A stretch of 64,000 bases of DNA. Source: an uncultured Bacteroides sp. GTDB taxonomy: Bacteria > Bacteroidota > Bacteroidia > Bacteroidales > Bacteroidaceae. A program made the translations under genes and the position numbers. The stretch covers positions 62,001 through 126,000 of the forward strand of contig NZ_CABUHK010000001.1 of the NCBI RefSeq assembly GCF_902491285.1. The letters run 5' to 3'. Below the pieces are notes generated by a model, which was given only the letters and a program-made list of their open reading frames with translations, did not search any database and was not told the origin of the DNA. Positions 61,175 to 64,000 of this stretch are shown one piece after another; the stretch's first letter is position 1; each line of letters begins with the position of its first letter.

Positions 61175-63439
61175 TTACTTTAAATCAAAAAATATGCGTT
61201 GACCATGAACAAGTTCATCATGTGTGATATGATATTTATTGAACTTCTTGCCATTCAATAACACCTTATTGATATATAGAGTTCCCGGTTGAGTACGATT
61301 AGTCTCAATCACCAACTCTTTTTCTTTATACCATTTCGGATCCAGACAAATCGTCACTTTGTCAAATACCGGAGTCGTCAATGTATATTCGGGTAGTCCC
61401 GGACAATCCGGATAGAAACCGATCATATTGAAAATAGCCCATGAAGACATTGTTCCTGTATCGTCATTTCCCGGAATGCCATCCGGTTTCGTTGTGAAAT
61501 ACTTATCCAACAAACGTTGTATCTCTTTCTGTGTACGCCATTCTTCACCTTTAAAGTATGAGAATAAATAAGGGTAGGCAATATCCGGTTCATTAGCCGG
61601 GTCATAAAGACCTTCATCAAAAACCATTTGCAGCTTGTCAATAAAAGGTTTCTTTCCACCCATCAACTTGGCAAGCCCATATACATCGTGAGGTACATAG
61701 AATGTATAGTTCCAGGAATTTCCTTCATGAAAGCCGGGATTCGGTTCAAAGTTCTCTCCCTGTCTGGGGTTAAACGGACTATAAAAAGTTCCATCAGGAA
61801 GAATCGGACGGAATGTACCGAACTCCTTACTATAATAATGCTTGTAGCCTAAAGAACGTTTATAAAACATTTCCGCGTCTTCCTTTTTACCTAAAGCCTC
61901 AGCAAAGCGGGATAAGGCAAAGTCTGCAATGTAATATTCCAATGCATGGGATACGGAATTATCATATTGTTCACGAAGAGGTACATATCCTTTTGACATA
62001 TAATCATCGTTATCGGGACGCATCAGATTCTCTGCTCCCGGTAAGGTCGCTGATTTGTACATTGCTTCGTAAGCCAAATCAACATCAAAGTCACGCAACC
62101 CTTTCATCCAAGTGTCTACAATTACCGGAATACTCGGATCACCTTCCATTGTCAATGTCTCTCTTCCATATAATTCCCATTTAGGCAACCAGCCGTGTTC
62201 CCGATACATATCAAGCATGGTGCGAACCATTTCCATTTGACGTTCCGGATAGACAAGAGTCAGCAATTGGTGGACATTACGATAGGTGTCCCAAAGAGAA
62301 AATACCGTGTAGCGATCTCCTTTTGTTGTCATAATCTTATCGCTTTCCATTGCCGGATATTCTCCATTGACATCCTGTAGGATATTCGGATGAATCAGCA
62401 AATGATAAAGTGCCGTATAAAACACTGTTTTCTGAGCGTCTGTTCCGCCTTCTACTGTAATACGCGACAAGTCATCATTCCATTTTGCACGCGCATCTGC
62501 AAGAATCTGTTCAAAACTCTTTCCCGCTTGTTCACGATCCAGATTCAACCGGGCATTCTCTATGCTGACAAAAGAAACTCCCATCTGCACTTCCACCTGT
62601 TCACCCTCTTCCGTATCGAAAGAAAAATAAGTGCCGACATCATCACCTGCTATTTCTTTTCCATAACGGGTATAGAGTTTATACTTCCCCTGATCCGGAT
62701 CCCATTCGGCTTCCACACCTGTCATCGGACGTTGTTTCTTCCAATATCCGGTTGCAGCGGGAGTCTTTTTAACCCGCATCACAAAATAAATAGGAAATAC
62801 AGCTTGGGGATTATAACAAAATGTACCAAGCAATTTTACGCCTTCCACTTCGCTATCGCTTACGCGACGGAGCATGGCACCGCTTTCATTCGTCAATCCT
62901 TCTCCTAAATTCAACAATATATGACTTTTGCCTTTTGGGAAAGTAAAACGGGCAATACTAGTACGCGGAGTAGCAGACACTTCTGTCTTTACATTATACT
63001 TAGTCAGATAGTTGGAGTAATACCCCGGTGAAGCCTGTTCATCCTTATATTTACTGCCATATTCTTTATAATCTACATTCAGTTCTCCGGTAGTAGGCAT
63101 CAATAATAAGGAGCCTAACTCAGGACAACCGACTCCGCTCAAATTCACATGAGCATATCCGGTAAAGAAACAGTTTGTATGTTCATAAGGAGTAGACCAC
63201 CATCGGGCATCTTTGTCGTACGTATTCTCAGAAGAGCCCATCACATTGAAAGGAACTACGGACATCATACCATTCGGGCAGATTGCGCCGGGGTTGGTAG
63301 TACCGAAATTTGTAGTTCCAATAAAAGGATCTACATAATCTATCAAAAGATTCCTTTTAGTGGGAGGGCTTCCGCCTTCTCCCGCATAAACGGGAAGAAG
63401 GGCGAAAGCAAGTGTGTAAGTTAATAAAATACGTCTCAT
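61175..63439 (-). CDS. GH92 alpha-mannosidase-family enzyme
   Basis: A 754-residue exported protein (signal ending PVYAG) with GH92 features: IDYVDPFIGTTNFGTTNPGA, HVNLSGVGCPELGSLLLMP, the catalytic-domain segments FSLWDTYRNVHQLLTLVYPE and GNDDTGTMSSWAIFNMIGFYP, and calcium-site acids in these blocks. GH92 enzymes are calcium-dependent inverting exo-alpha-mannosidases. The frame starts 7 bp after GH130, so it is the distal gene of an operon that begins beyond the window. Together they point to mannose-containing glycans and not to RG-II (recalled neighbours BT1032-BT1033 of an N-glycan locus). Confidence 0.9.
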   Translation of the reverse strand: MRRILLTYTLAFALLPVYAGEGGSPPTKRNLLIDYVDPFIGTTNFGTTNPGAICPNGMMSVVPFNVMGSSENTYDKDARWWSTPYEHTNCFFTGYAHVNLSGVGCPELGSLLLMPTTGELNVDYKEYGSKYKDEQASPGYYSNYLTKYNVKTEVSATPRTSIARFTFPKGKSHILLNLGEGLTNESGAMLRRVSDSEVEGVKLLGTFCYNPQAVFPIYFVMRVKKTPAATGYWKKQRPMTGVEAEWDPDQGKYKLYTRYGKEIAGDDVGTYFSFDTEEGEQVEVQMGVSFVSIENARLNLDREQAGKSFEQILADARAKWNDDLSRITVEGGTDAQKTVFYTALYHLLIHPNILQDVNGEYPAMESDKIMTTKGDRYTVFSLWDTYRNVHQLLTLVYPERQMEMVRTMLDMYREHGWLPKWELYGRETLTMEGDPSIPVIVDTWMKGLRDFDVDLAYEAMYKSATLPGAENLMRPDNDDYMSKGYVPLREQYDNSVSHALEYYIADFALSRFAEALGKKEDAEMFYKRSLGYKHYYSKEFGTFRPILPDGTFYSPFNPRQGENFEPNPGFHEGNSWNYTFYVPHDVYGLAKLMGGKKPFIDKLQMVFDEGLYDPANEPDIAYPYLFSYFKGEEWRTQKEIQRLLDKYFTTKPDGIPGNDDTGTMSSWAIFNMIGFYPDCPGLPEYTLTTPVFDKVTICLDPKWYKEKELVIETNRTQPGTLYINKVLLNGKKFNKYHITHDELVHGQRIFFDLK

Positions 63440-63446
63440 AGCTTTA

Positions 63447-64000
63447 TTAAATGATACTTGTTCGTTTAGTAAAGTCGATAATCTCTTTAATATATCCGAA
63501 AGCCATGCCTACAACCGTATCTGCAGCACCATAATAAACAGCTACACGTTCGCCGTCCTGCAAAGCAGCACAGGGGAATACTACATTGGGCACATCGCCT
63601 TGAAGTTCGTAAGGAGCAGCCGGGCCAATCAGATATTCACGGGTACGGTAAAGCACTTTCTCCGGATGGTCTTTATCAAGTATGGCAGAGCCCATTGCAT
63701 AACGGAAACCGTTACAGGTAGTGATAACACCATGATAGAAAAGCAACCAACCTTCTTCTGTAAGGAAAGGTACTGAGCCGGCACCTATCTTTGTACACTG
63801 CCAGGCACTTTCCGGGAATGGGGTCACTTTCATCACACAACGATGTTCGCCCCAATATTTCATATCCGGACTATAACTGATGTATATGTCTCCAAACGGA
63901 GTATGTCCGTTATCACTGGGACGGCTCAACATAGCATATTTACCATCTATTTTCTGTGGGAAAAGTACGCCGTTACGATTGAAAGGCAAGAAAGCGTTCT
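63447..64000 (-). CDS. GH130 mannoside phosphorylase-type enzyme, 5' end beyond window
   Basis: The frame is open to base 64000, so only the C-terminal about 184 residues are seen. They carry GH130 blocks: [80 protein letters not shown] and [22 protein letters not shown]130 enzymes phosphorolyse or hydrolyse beta-linked mannosides such as Man-beta-1,4-GlcNAc. No signal can be judged because the start is missing. It is cotranscribed with GH92. Confidence 0.9.
   Translation of the reverse strand, partial: NAFLPFNRNGVLFPQKIDGKYAMLSRPSDNGHTPFGDIYISYSPDMKYWGEHRCVMKVTPFPESAWQCTKIGAGSVPFLTEEGWLLFYHGVITTCNGFRYAMGSAILDKDHPEKVLYRTREYLIGPAAPYELQGDVPNVVFPCAALQDGERVAVYYGAADTVVGMAFGYIKEIIDFTKRTSII

Overview
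The window looks like a Bacteroides chromosome. It has SusC/SusD pairs, lipoprotein glycosidases, FecR/ECF pairs and TAnnTTTG-type promoters. Much of the gene order (GH78-GH141-GH127; GH95-GH105-GH140-GH78/sialidase; CE19-like esterase-GH28-GH78-GH33/GH142-GH43-DUF3826-PL1-SusD-SusC) matches what I recall of the rhamnogalacturonan-II (RG-II) loci of B. thetaiotaomicron (about BT1001-BT1030). That correspondence is from memory and was not checked by search. I see no rRNA, tRNA, IS element, integrase or CRISPR array. Layout: 1-2299 is the 3'-truncated start of a large lipoprotein glycosidase-like gene. 2.6-3.3 kb holds an acetyltransferase and a possible small RNA. 3.6-15.2 kb is a separate SusC/SusD operon with three paralogous beta-propeller proteins and a PKD/PQQ lipoprotein. 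15.5-18 kb holds a creatininase-family gene, a FecR anti-sigma factor and an ECF sigma factor. 18.1-24.4 kb is the GH127-GH141-GH78 operon. 24.4-29.1 kb is an island of unrelated genes: DUF5131, a small membrane protein, a short HTCS-like regulator and a nitroreductase. 29.4-38.5 kb is the only long plus-strand operon (GH95, GH105, GH140, GH78 fused to a sialidase-like domain). 39.1-49.8 kb is the methylesterase-GH28-GH78-GH33/GH142-GH43 operon. 50-52.4 kb is DUF3826 plus PL1. 52.8-59.8 kb is the second SusD/SusC with a surface lipoprotein. 60-60.9 kb is an exported sugar-isomerase-like protein. 61.2-64 kb is GH92 plus a truncated GH130, the start of what is probably a mannan/N-glycan locus. 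How the genes work together: PL1, SusC/SusD and the beta-helix lipoprotein would capture and import pectin fragments. The periplasmic enzymes would then remove L-galactose, rhamnose, fucose, aceric acid, apiose, arabinose, Dha/Kdo, methyl esters and backbone galacturonate. Two non-coding patterns are the main discoveries. (1) A composite motif TGAKTACAAA-N13-CGTC sits with exactly the same 13-nt spacing upstream of seven transcription units, six of them clear parts of the RG-II set. It is absent from the 3.6-18 kb Sus block and from the island genes. It looks like an ECF-type promoter or a regulator site defining the regulon. (2) Five intergenic arrays carry 3-5 imperfectly palindromic units of about 13 bp at an exact 22-bp pitch with variable 9-bp spacers, always just beyond the 3' end of a gene. 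Two distant arrays share the same core and the others have their own.
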